From positions 1 to 38,352 of the forward strand of contig CAJJWN010000030.1 in the NCBI GenBank assembly GCA_905196835.1: a stretch of 38,352 nucleotides of DNA, written 5' to 3'. The notes beneath the pieces were generated by a model. The model had not been told where the DNA came from and made no database searches. It was given only the letters and a program-made list of their open reading frames with translations. This document shows, one piece after another, positions 31,825-38,352 of the stretch. Origin of the DNA: an uncultured Prevotella sp. (GTDB taxonomy: Bacteria; Bacteroidota; Bacteroidia; Bacteroidales; Bacteroidaceae). The position numbers were made by a program, and so were the translations under genes. Each line of letters begins with the position of its first letter. Position 1 is the stretch's first letter.

Positions 31825-33318
31825 TTATTGTTTTGCTATCGTTATTGTTTCGGTAAGCTGGTTGAGCGTAATCTTATACGTTCCGGCCTCCTCGATTTTC
31901 CACTTGTTGTCTATGTTCATGATGTCCACCGTGAGGTATTGCGCCTTCAGGTCGTCGCTGTGCTTGTCGATGAAGAGGGCTTTCTCCTCCTGTCCGGTGG
32001 GCGCAGCTCCGTTGGTGGCCGACATGAACCATGCACCGTTCCAGTCGCTGCTCCTGTCGCAGGTGAATTTCAGTTCGCCCGTGTTGAGCGTTCCCGTCCA
32101 TGTCATCACGTAAGGATTGGATGCATCCTTCGTCATAGGCACTGCGTCGTCGAGCGACCATCCGCCGGGAGCGGCGTCGCCAACGAGCCAAATGTTCTCG
32201 TAAGGCGTGAACGGAGCCATCAACATGCGCTCCTTTCCGCTGCGTATGTCAAGGCATATCTTGTAAGCCTTGCCCAGTTCGCCTGACTGCAAACGCCACT
32301 TGTTGTCGGGGTCGAAGCCCTTTACAAACTCTACTGACGAGTCGGTGTAAGGCGCATCGGGCTGAGTGGCCTTGTAATTGTTCTCCCAGCTGCCGCTCGC
32401 CGTGGCGAACTTGAAGTCGCCTTCGTTGTTGAACTCCGCGCCGTAGCGGAACAGGAACGGGTCGAGAGCGTCCTGCGTCATCGGCTCGAAGCTGTAGCCG
32501 TCCATGCCGTCAATGAACCATATTGCGTCGTAAGGCGGCTTCACACCGTCTGACTGGACGGTAGTTATAGTGCCGCCGAGCAAGTTCAGCGTGATGGTAT
32601 AGTCATGGTCTTCGGTTATTTCGAAGAGGTTGTCAGGCTGGTCGGCCGTAGTGCGCAGCACGAGTGAGCCGTCATCGCCGCGGTTGTAGGAAGGAAGTTC
32701 CTCGCCGAGCGTGGTTATGAACTTGTACGTTCCGGCCTTCATGTAGCCCGTGTAAGTGAATTGTCCGTTGTCGGTGCGCGTCATTTCCTCCGCCAGCGAC
32801 AGGTCGGTGCCGCCCAATGTGGCCGTACCTGTTACGTAAAGCGTCGTCGTGACGGGTTCATATGACGCTACATTGAACGTTGTCGTGGCTGTCTGCACGT
32901 CATCAATTCCTGCCACCGTGGCCGTGACGCGCGCCTCTACGGCGTAACGGTTGTCAGCCTTCACGCCGAAGTTGTCGCGCAACAGCGTGTTAAGAGCCTC
33001 AACGGTGGACGACCAAGTGTATTGCTGCGTCATGTCTTCGGCAACGAGATAGGGATTGGCGAAGCCCGTACCGGCCTCGGCCAGCTCAAGTTTGTAGGTT
33101 ATGCGGTTGCCCGTGCCGTGGTTGGTGCCGCTCGTCCACGTCAGCGTAAGCGCGCTCTCGGCGTGCGCCGCCTCGTCAAGCGTTATGTCGTTAGCGTCCG
33201 CCGTAAGCGCGAGTTCTGTCTCGCCCTTGTTCAACTCGGTGTAATCGTCGTCGGCACAAGCGCCAAGCAAGGCGCAACCGAGCACGACAAGCAGCGGTCT
33301 GAATATATGTCTTTTCAT
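31825..33318 (-). CDS. SusE/SusF-like surface glycan-binding lipoprotein
   Basis: The 497-residue protein has a lipobox LLGAC (Cys21) and an N-terminal SusE domain (about 30-150: TELALTADANDITLDEAAHA, ALTLTWTSGTNHGTGNRITY). Three or so beta-sandwich domains of the SusE/F type follow, with recurring phrases LYVTGTATLGG, IWFIDGMDGYSFEPM and IWLVGDAAPGGWSLDDAVPM, each starting an FxxxL/xGxx motif. These proteins bind starch or other glycans and do not cut them. The position between SusD and GH66 supports binding of an alpha-glucan such as dextran. It starts 23 bases after the SusD stop. Confidence 0.9.
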   Translation of the reverse strand: MKRHIFRPLLVVLGCALLGACADDDYTELNKGETELALTADANDITLDEAAHAESALTLTWTSGTNHGTGNRITYKLELAEAGTGFANPYLVAEDMTQQYTWSSTVEALNTLLRDNFGVKADNRYAVEARVTATVAGIDDVQTATTTFNVASYEPVTTTLYVTGTATLGGTDLSLAEEMTRTDNGQFTYTGYMKAGTYKFITTLGEELPSYNRGDDGSLVLRTTADQPDNLFEITEDHDYTITLNLLGGTITTVQSDGVKPPYDAIWFIDGMDGYSFEPMTQDALDPFLFRYGAEFNNEGDFKFATASGSWENNYKATQPDAPYTDSSVEFVKGFDPDNKWRLQSGELGKAYKICLDIRSGKERMLMAPFTPYENIWLVGDAAPGGWSLDDAVPMTKDASNPYVMTWTGTLNTGELKFTCDRSSDWNGAWFMSATNGAAPTGQEEKALFIDKHSDDLKAQYLTVDIMNIDNKWKIEEAGTYKITLNQLTETITIAKQ

Positions 33319-33341
33319 GTTGTCAGTATTTAGTTAAAAGA

Positions 33342-34841
33342 TTAATAACCGGGATTTTGTTTCAAAAGCGGGTTTGCGTCAATCTCCGTCTGCGGTATTG
33401 GGAAGAGCAGGCGGTCTTTCGTCACGTTGCCCTTGCCTATGCCGCGCAGGAAGTTTATGGCGTAATCGCCGTGCTCGAGGCGTATCATGTCAAACCAGCG
33501 GTGCCCTTCGAAGGCCAGCTCTATGCGCCTCTCATGTATGATTTTCTCGCGCATCTCGTCCTGGCTAAGCCCAGATACGGCAGCCAGTCCTGCCCTCTTG
33601 CGCACTATGTTGAGCGGAGCGGCGGCCTCGTCGGTAAGCCCCTGCTCGTTAAGAGCTTCGGCCTCCATCAGCAATACGTCGGCATAGCGGTAGACAACGA
33701 AGTTCGCAGGAGAGGTGTTGAACTCTGGAGACACGCTCTTCGGGACGAGGAACTTGCGGACGTTGTAGCCCGTATTTGACCATGAGCTCTTATATTCCTT
33801 GCCGTCGAAAGGCGGACATCCATCGTAAAACACGGTCATGTCCTTGCGCAGGTCGCCGTCTTCATACTGGTCGATGAACTCCTGCGTGGGCAAGTTCCAG
33901 CCGTAGCTGCCGGCCACCATGTCTGAATTGCGCGGCCCCATGAAGCATGACAGCCACGACATCTGCGGATTGTTGCCCCAGAAGTCCTCCTCGGTGCTGC
34001 CGCTGTACTGCACTTCGAACAGCGACTCCGGCCCGTTGTTGATGGTCGCGTCGAAGTTATCCTCATACTTGCAGTTGGCAAGGTCGTAGCCCATTGCCGT
34101 GATGTCCTTGCACAAGTCTTCGGCCTTTGCGTAATATTCCTTGTTGTCCGGGGCAAGCGTAAGGTATATGTCGGCCATCATTGCCATAGCTGCCTCCTTG
34201 CAGGCGCGGCCCTTGTCCTCGTCGGAATAGTCGGCCTTGGCGGGCAGGCGGTTGATGCCTTCCTGGCAATCCTTTATGATTTGGTCGTACACTTCTTCTT
34301 TCGTGGCGCGTGCTATGGCCGTGTCGTCGCCCGGATTGAACGGTTCGAGGCGCAGAGGCACGCCTCCAAACAGGCGCACAAGTATGTAATAGTAGTGCGC
34401 ACGGAGAAAATACGCCTCGCCAAGGCTCTGGTTCCTGATTTCTTCCGACACTCCCGAAGCACTGTTAAGGCTCTGGATTGTGGTGTTGCACTGGCCTATG
34501 CCCACCCACGGCGAACGCCAAAGATACAACGCCATGGCGTTGTCACTCTGCGCGATGAAGTCTGCCGCCTGGATTGTCTCTATGCCGTCGGTACCTCCTC
34601 CGGCTCCAACCTCGCTGTTTCCGGCCACGATGTCGAGCGTCCAAATGCGCTGGTTGTACATGTTAGAGGACTGAAGCGTGCGGTAACAGCCCAGCGTCAG
34701 GGCCTTGGCTATGTCGTCGGTCATGGCTGTCTCAGGGTCGAGCGTATTGTGGGGCGACAGGTCGAGGAAGTCGGAACACGACGACATTGCCACCGCCGCG
34801 AAGCCTGCCAGCATTATGTTTCTGATAGTTTTCATTGTCAT
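33342..34841 (-). CDS. SusD-family lipoprotein of the dextran-type locus
   Basis: The 499-residue product has a lipobox MSSC at Cys22 (or Cys20 if the second ATG at 34835 is used), then SDFLDLSPHNTLDPE. The SusD core reads NQSLGEAYFLRAHYYYILVR and LFGGVPLRLEPF. The C-terminal domain has YRYADVLLMEAEALNEQG, LNIVRKRAGL and LAFEGHRWFDMIRLEHGD and ends NPGY. It should be the substrate-binding lid of the adjacent SusC-like transporter, whose stop is only 7 bases upstream. The context predicts isomalto-oligosaccharides as ligands. Confidence 0.95.
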   Translation of the reverse strand: MTMKTIRNIMLAGFAAVAMSSCSDFLDLSPHNTLDPETAMTDDIAKALTLGCYRTLQSSNMYNQRIWTLDIVAGNSEVGAGGGTDGIETIQAADFIAQSDNAMALYLWRSPWVGIGQCNTTIQSLNSASGVSEEIRNQSLGEAYFLRAHYYYILVRLFGGVPLRLEPFNPGDDTAIARATKEEVYDQIIKDCQEGINRLPAKADYSDEDKGRACKEAAMAMMADIYLTLAPDNKEYYAKAEDLCKDITAMGYDLANCKYEDNFDATINNGPESLFEVQYSGSTEEDFWGNNPQMSWLSCFMGPRNSDMVAGSYGWNLPTQEFIDQYEDGDLRKDMTVFYDGCPPFDGKEYKSSWSNTGYNVRKFLVPKSVSPEFNTSPANFVVYRYADVLLMEAEALNEQGLTDEAAAPLNIVRKRAGLAAVSGLSQDEMREKIIHERRIELAFEGHRWFDMIRLEHGDYAINFLRGIGKGNVTKDRLLFPIPQTEIDANPLLKQNPGY

Positions 34842-34848
34842 TGATGGT

Positions 34849-37800
34849 TTAGAAATTAAAGTTTAGGCCGAAACTGAATGTCCTTGAGATAGGATAACGC
34901 GAGAGGTCGATGCCGTTGATGTCAACTTCGGGGTCGAAACCGGAGTATGAAGTGATGGTTGCAACGTTCTCGCAGGAGAACGACAGGCGCATGGCTTCGA
35001 TGCCGAGCTTGGATAACCACTTCTTCGGGAAGTTGTAAGCGAGCGTTATGTTCTTCAGACGGAGGTACGAGCCGTCCTCGACGAAGCGGTCGGATATACG
35101 GTTGTTGTTGTTCGGGTCGCCGTAGACGGCACGCGGCATGGAGTAGCTTGTACCCTCGCCCGTCCAGCGGTTGAGCACGTCCGTAGTCTGGTTGTATGCC
35201 GCAGCCATGCCCGTATTGTCGATGTTGTTGGCGTTGAAAATCTTGTTTCCGGCAACGCCCTGCAAGTAAACTGACAGCTCGAAGCCCTTGTAAGAGAGCG
35301 AATTGTTCATAGAGAAGAGCCACGTAGGATTGGGGTTGCCTATCACGGTGCGGTCTTCGTCGTTGATTACGCCGTCGTTGTTAAGGTCGCGGAAGCGTAT
35401 GTCGCCCGGCTCCGCGCCCGGTTGTACGGCGTGGTCGTTGACTTCCTGCTGGTTCTGGAACAGCCCGTCGGTCACGTATCCGTAGAATACGTTGATGGGA
35501 TAACCATTAGCCAGCATGGTGACATACGAGTTGTTTACCTGGTTTACGTAGTAAGGCACGTCGCTGTTTAGGTCTTTTATCTTGTTGCGGTTGTACGTCG
35601 CCGTGAGCGTAGTTTCCCAACGGAGGGGCTTCTCTATGTTGACGGTGCGCAGGCTCATCTCAAATCCCTTGTTGCTTACGCGTCCGGCGTTGGTGTAAGT
35701 GGTTGAAGTGTCCTCAAATCCGGAGGTTATTGGTATGGCGGCCTTCACAAGCATGTCGCGCGTTTCCTTGATATACGCGTCGAGCGAGAGCACGATGCGC
35801 GAGTTGAAGAACGACGCGTCAACGCCGAAGTTGGTCTGTGCCACTTCCTCCCAGTGTATGTACGGGTTGGCGAGAGCCGACGAGTAGAGCGCGGTCTGCA
35901 CATTGCCCGCTATGCCGAGGGGGTATTCCGCCGTGTTGAACTGCGCCAGATAGCCGTAGCTGCCTACGCTGGCCTGGCTACCGGTGACGCCGTAGCCCAC
36001 GCGGATTTTCAGGTCGTCGAGGAACGTTGTCTTGGGAAACCACTTCTCTTCGGTGATGCGCCATGCCACTGAAGCCGACGGGAAAGTACCCCAACGGTGC
36101 TTAGGGCCGAACTTGCTCGAGCCGTCACGGCGCACGGTGGCCGTAAGCAGGTAGCGGTTCTTGTACGAATAGTTGAGGCGGGCCATGTAGGAGAGGAGTG
36201 CCCACTCGGTCAGGTTGCCGTTCATTGAGTACATTTTCTGTCCGTTGTCGAACTCGTGCACGTTCTCAAACGTAAACACGTTCTTCTGCGCGTTGTAGTA
36301 ATCGTAGTCGTTCCACTGTGCCGACATACCGGCCATTACGCTGATGTTGTGGTCATTGGCTATGGTGTAGTCGAACAGGAAGTAGTTGTCCCACAAGTAG
36401 GTGAACGACTTGTTGGTGCTCTTGTAGCGCGAACTTTCCTCCACCGGGGTTGGTTTCCAGTCGTACTTGGGCGTATAGTTGTCGTCAAACCAGAACTTTG
36501 CGTCGTAGCCGAAGGTGCTGCGGAACTTGAGCCACTTGGCAAACTGAATTTCGGCCGTTATGTTGGCGAGGAAGTTGTAACCGTTGGTCTTGTTGTGGTT
36601 GACGGCCGTCGTTCCGATGGGGTTGCGTATGCTGCCGTACCACTCGGCGTTGCCCTCCGGGCCGCTCCACGTGCCGTCGGCGTTCTTAACGGGCTGTACG
36701 GGCAGCGCCTTCATGGCGTCGCCGATGCTGTATGAGCCCGAATTCTTCTCGTCGGCGCTGAACGTGAGGTTGTTTGACAGCTTGAGCCACTTAGTCACCT
36801 GCGCGTCGGTGTTGGCCTGGAAGGTGAAGCGGCGGTAGCCTACGCTGCGCACGATGCCCGACTGGTCGAGGAAGCCGCCGGAGATGTAGTAGTGCGACTT
36901 CTCGTTGCCGCCCGAATAGCTTACCGTGTAGTTCTGCATCACACCCGTGCGGAGCAGCTCGTCCATCCAGTCTGTTCCCTTGCCGAGGCTCGCCGGGTCG
37001 GCAAACTCGGGGTTGGGCGTGCGCCCGCTGTTGAGCATCATGTCGTTGCTGAGCGCGGCATACTGCGACGCGTTGAGCAGGTCGGGCACGTTGGCGGCGT
37101 TCTGTATGGAGACGTTGGCCGAAACGGACAGCGTGCTCTTGCCTTCAGAGCCGCGCTTGGTGGTTATCATGACAACGCCGTTCGCGCCGCGCGAACCGTA
37201 GATTGCCGTAGCCGAAGCGTCCTTGAGAACGTCGAGGCGGTCAACGTCGGCCATGTTGATTGCGTTAAGGCCGAGGTCGGTAGGCACTCCGTCGATTACC
37301 ACGAGGGGGTCGCAGTTGTTGATTGAGCCGAGTCCGCGGATTTTGATGTTAACGTTGTCACCGGGCTTTCCGGCGTCTACTATCTGCACGCCGGAGATTT
37401 TTCCCTGTATGGCCGAGCCGATGTTGTTTACCGAGTTGTTGTTGATGTCCTTCGAGCCGAGCGAGCCTACCGAGCCGGTAAGGTCGCTCTTCTTCATCGT
37501 GCCGTAACCTACGACTACCAGCTCCTCAAGCATCTCGTTGTCTTCCTTCAACTGTATGTCTACCTGCTGGCGTCCGCCGATGGCCACCTCCTGCGTGGCG
37601 TAGCCTATGTAGCTTACCTGAAGCGTGCCATCCTGCGGCGCGTTGATGGTGAAATGGCCGTCAAAGTCGGTAATGGTGGCGGCAGCAGCCTCGCCACCCT
37701 TCACCTTTACGGTGGCACCGATGACAGCTTCGCCGGTCGGGTCGGTCACGGTGCCGCTGACCTTCAGCTGCTGGGCGTGGGCCGACAGTGGGACAAACGC

Positions 37801-37854
37801 CCACATGAGAACGGCCAGCAGCGTCAATGTGAATGTTCTGCTTAATTCTTTCAT
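34849..37854 (-). CDS. SusC-family TonB-dependent transporter of the dextran-type locus
   Basis: The start is taken at ATG 37854 (MKELSRTFTLTLLAVLMWAF), giving 1001 residues; another ATG two codons earlier is possible, and the longer GTG-started frame upstream is not coding in appearance. A signal peptide ending LSAHA is followed by a carboxypeptidase-D-regulatory domain (KVSGTVTDPTGEAVIGATVK), the linker ELVVVGYGTMKKSDLTGSVG, the plug (ISGVQIVDAGKPGDNVNIKI, RGLGSINNCDPLVVIDGVPT) and the beta-barrel ending TFSFGLNFNF. No STN domain is present. It is the first gene of SusC-SusD-SusE/F-GH66. No SusR, HTCS or other regulator lies in the window. Confidence 0.95.
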   Translation of the reverse strand: MKELSRTFTLTLLAVLMWAFVPLSAHAQQLKVSGTVTDPTGEAVIGATVKVKGGEAAAATITDFDGHFTINAPQDGTLQVSYIGYATQEVAIGGRQQVDIQLKEDNEMLEELVVVGYGTMKKSDLTGSVGSLGSKDINNNSVNNIGSAIQGKISGVQIVDAGKPGDNVNIKIRGLGSINNCDPLVVIDGVPTDLGLNAINMADVDRLDVLKDASATAIYGSRGANGVVMITTKRGSEGKSTLSVSANVSIQNAANVPDLLNASQYAALSNDMMLNSGRTPNPEFADPASLGKGTDWMDELLRTGVMQNYTVSYSGGNEKSHYYISGGFLDQSGIVRSVGYRRFTFQANTDAQVTKWLKLSNNLTFSADEKNSGSYSIGDAMKALPVQPVKNADGTWSGPEGNAEWYGSIRNPIGTTAVNHNKTNGYNFLANITAEIQFAKWLKFRSTFGYDAKFWFDDNYTPKYDWKPTPVEESSRYKSTNKSFTYLWDNYFLFDYTIANDHNISVMAGMSAQWNDYDYYNAQKNVFTFENVHEFDNGQKMYSMNGNLTEWALLSYMARLNYSYKNRYLLTATVRRDGSSKFGPKHRWGTFPSASVAWRITEEKWFPKTTFLDDLKIRVGYGVTGSQASVGSYGYLAQFNTAEYPLGIAGNVQTALYSSALANPYIHWEEVAQTNFGVDASFFNSRIVLSLDAYIKETRDMLVKAAIPITSGFEDTSTTYTNAGRVSNKGFEMSLRTVNIEKPLRWETTLTATYNRNKIKDLNSDVPYYVNQVNNSYVTMLANGYPINVFYGYVTDGLFQNQQEVNDHAVQPGAEPGDIRFRDLNNDGVINDEDRTVIGNPNPTWLFSMNNSLSYKGFELSVYLQGVAGNKIFNANNIDNTGMAAAYNQTTDVLNRWTGEGTSYSMPRAVYGDPNNNNRISDRFVEDGSYLRLKNITLAYNFPKKWLSKLGIEAMRLSFSCENVATITSYSGFDPEVDINGIDLSRYPISRTFSFGLNFNF

Positions 37855-37860
37855 GTGCAT

Positions 37861-38024
37861 TTTTGTTTTAAGGTTAGTGATTATTTTTACTTTTTTCATG
37901 GGTTGTCCGGGAGTTCGGGAGAGCTGGGAAGTGTGGGAGAAATGGGAAAAAGGTGTTGGATTTTTCACTTTTCGTTTTCCTCTTTTCACCCCTCTTGTAA
38001 CTCTCTGGCTGTCAGCGCGTTTGC
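37861..38024. other. Leader and upstream region of the dextran-type operon
   Basis: No gene is seen. From 37900 to 37990 GGGAG-rich and then TTTTCAC-rich runs partly complement each other. No perfect TAnnTTTG box was found close to the SusC start. It is likely to contain the regulated promoter of the operon. Confidence 0.4.
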
Positions 38025-38090
38025 AAAAGGCCGTCTTTCGGCTTCCAAAAGACCGTCTTTTAGCGTGCGAAAGACGGCCTTTTGCAGCAC
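38025..38090. repeat. 22-base palindromic repeat array, 3 units
   Basis: Units start at 38025, 38047 and 38069. The first 22 bases differ from the first unit at 29934 by a single base. The leader CTGTCAGCGCGTTTGC also resembles the one there. Any gene beyond the window's right edge whose 3' end this marks is not visible. Confidence 0.88.
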
Positions 38091-38201
38091 GTTTTGCCGT
38101 GTATCGGGAAACACCCTACCGCCAAGCCTATTTCGGTTGACGGCCAAACCGCTTCCCGACAAAGCCGGGATGTTTACTTTTTAACGTCAGTTCGGCATAA
38201 G

Positions 38202-38335
38202 AAAACCGCCTTTGTAGGGACATAATTCATTATGTCCGCACGCCGCGAAGAGGCGTATTATACAAGTAAAATTGCCAAAAACGTTCTTTCAGAACGTGCG
38301 GACATAATGAATTATGTCCCTACAAAGGCGGTTTT
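38202..38335. repeat. Perfect 41-base inverted repeat near the right edge
   Basis: Arms 38202-38242 and 38295-38335 are exact inverted copies with a 52-base loop. Each arm contains a smaller near-palindrome GGACATAAT-TC-ATTATGTCC, and ACGTTCT-TTC-AGAACGT overlaps the loop and right arm. The right arm ends GGCGGTTTTT. It could be a MITE-like element or a large bidirectional terminator. No gene is present. Confidence 0.75.
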
Positions 38336-38352
38336 TGAATGTTTATGAAAAA

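Noticed and set aside
37855..37989. GTG-started extension of 45 residues on the second SusC-like protein
   Set aside because: The extension reads through simple repeat DNA and would place the signal peptide far inside the protein.

Overview
The window looks like chromosomal DNA of a Bacteroidales bacterium with fairly high G+C, probably close to Prevotellaceae; this is inferred from gene content, not from a marker-gene search. The indicators are two SusC/SusD pairs, a GH66 glycan-utilisation locus, many lipoproteins, a NigD-like protein, three Mip-like FKBP isomerases in a row, and several promoters of the Bacteroidetes type (TTTG or TTG, about 19-20 bases, then TAnnTTTG).

Layout. Positions 1-1402 (minus) hold the 5' part of an ECF sigma factor interrupted by a 15-C tract, preceded by a DUF2807-type lipoprotein. 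Positions 1575-6340 (minus) are an envelope and housekeeping cluster: PASTA protein, RluA-family pseudouridine synthase, D-Ala-D-Ala ligase, acyltransferase, NigD-like lipoprotein. rpmH (minus) and efp (plus) diverge at 6.6-6.9 kb, followed by a family 2 glycosyltransferase and radC. Convergent to radC is an accessory pair at 9416-11241: an ABC/OLD-like ATPase and a small partner that carries a D...ExK motif resembling PD-(D/E)XK nucleases and is broken by a frameshift. It is the best candidate here for an undescribed defence-type system.

Positions 11797-16974 (minus) are a SusC/SusD pair with no enzyme and a strong terminator. A 1.2-kb gene-free stretch follows, holding a nested inverted-repeat element and the longest array of a 22-base palindromic repeat. 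Next on the minus strand are a secreted glutaminyl-cyclase-like M28 protein, an Lrp/AsnC regulator upstream of a glutamine-amidotransferase-like/dipeptidase fusion, and the FKBP trio. A sirtuin and an OPT oligopeptide transporter lie on the plus strand, then gyrB (minus), then a compact dextran-type utilisation locus (SusC, SusD, SusE/F, GH66; minus) up to 37.85 kb.

Intergenic DNA is unusually structured. Five arrays of one 22-base palindromic repeat lie in gaps, four of them just beyond gene ends. At least five long imperfect hairpins are each built from their own local repeat, and there are perfect or near-perfect 40-41 base inverted repeats at 17.7-18.0 kb and 38.2-38.3 kb. No tRNA, rRNA, CRISPR array or insertion-sequence transposase was seen.
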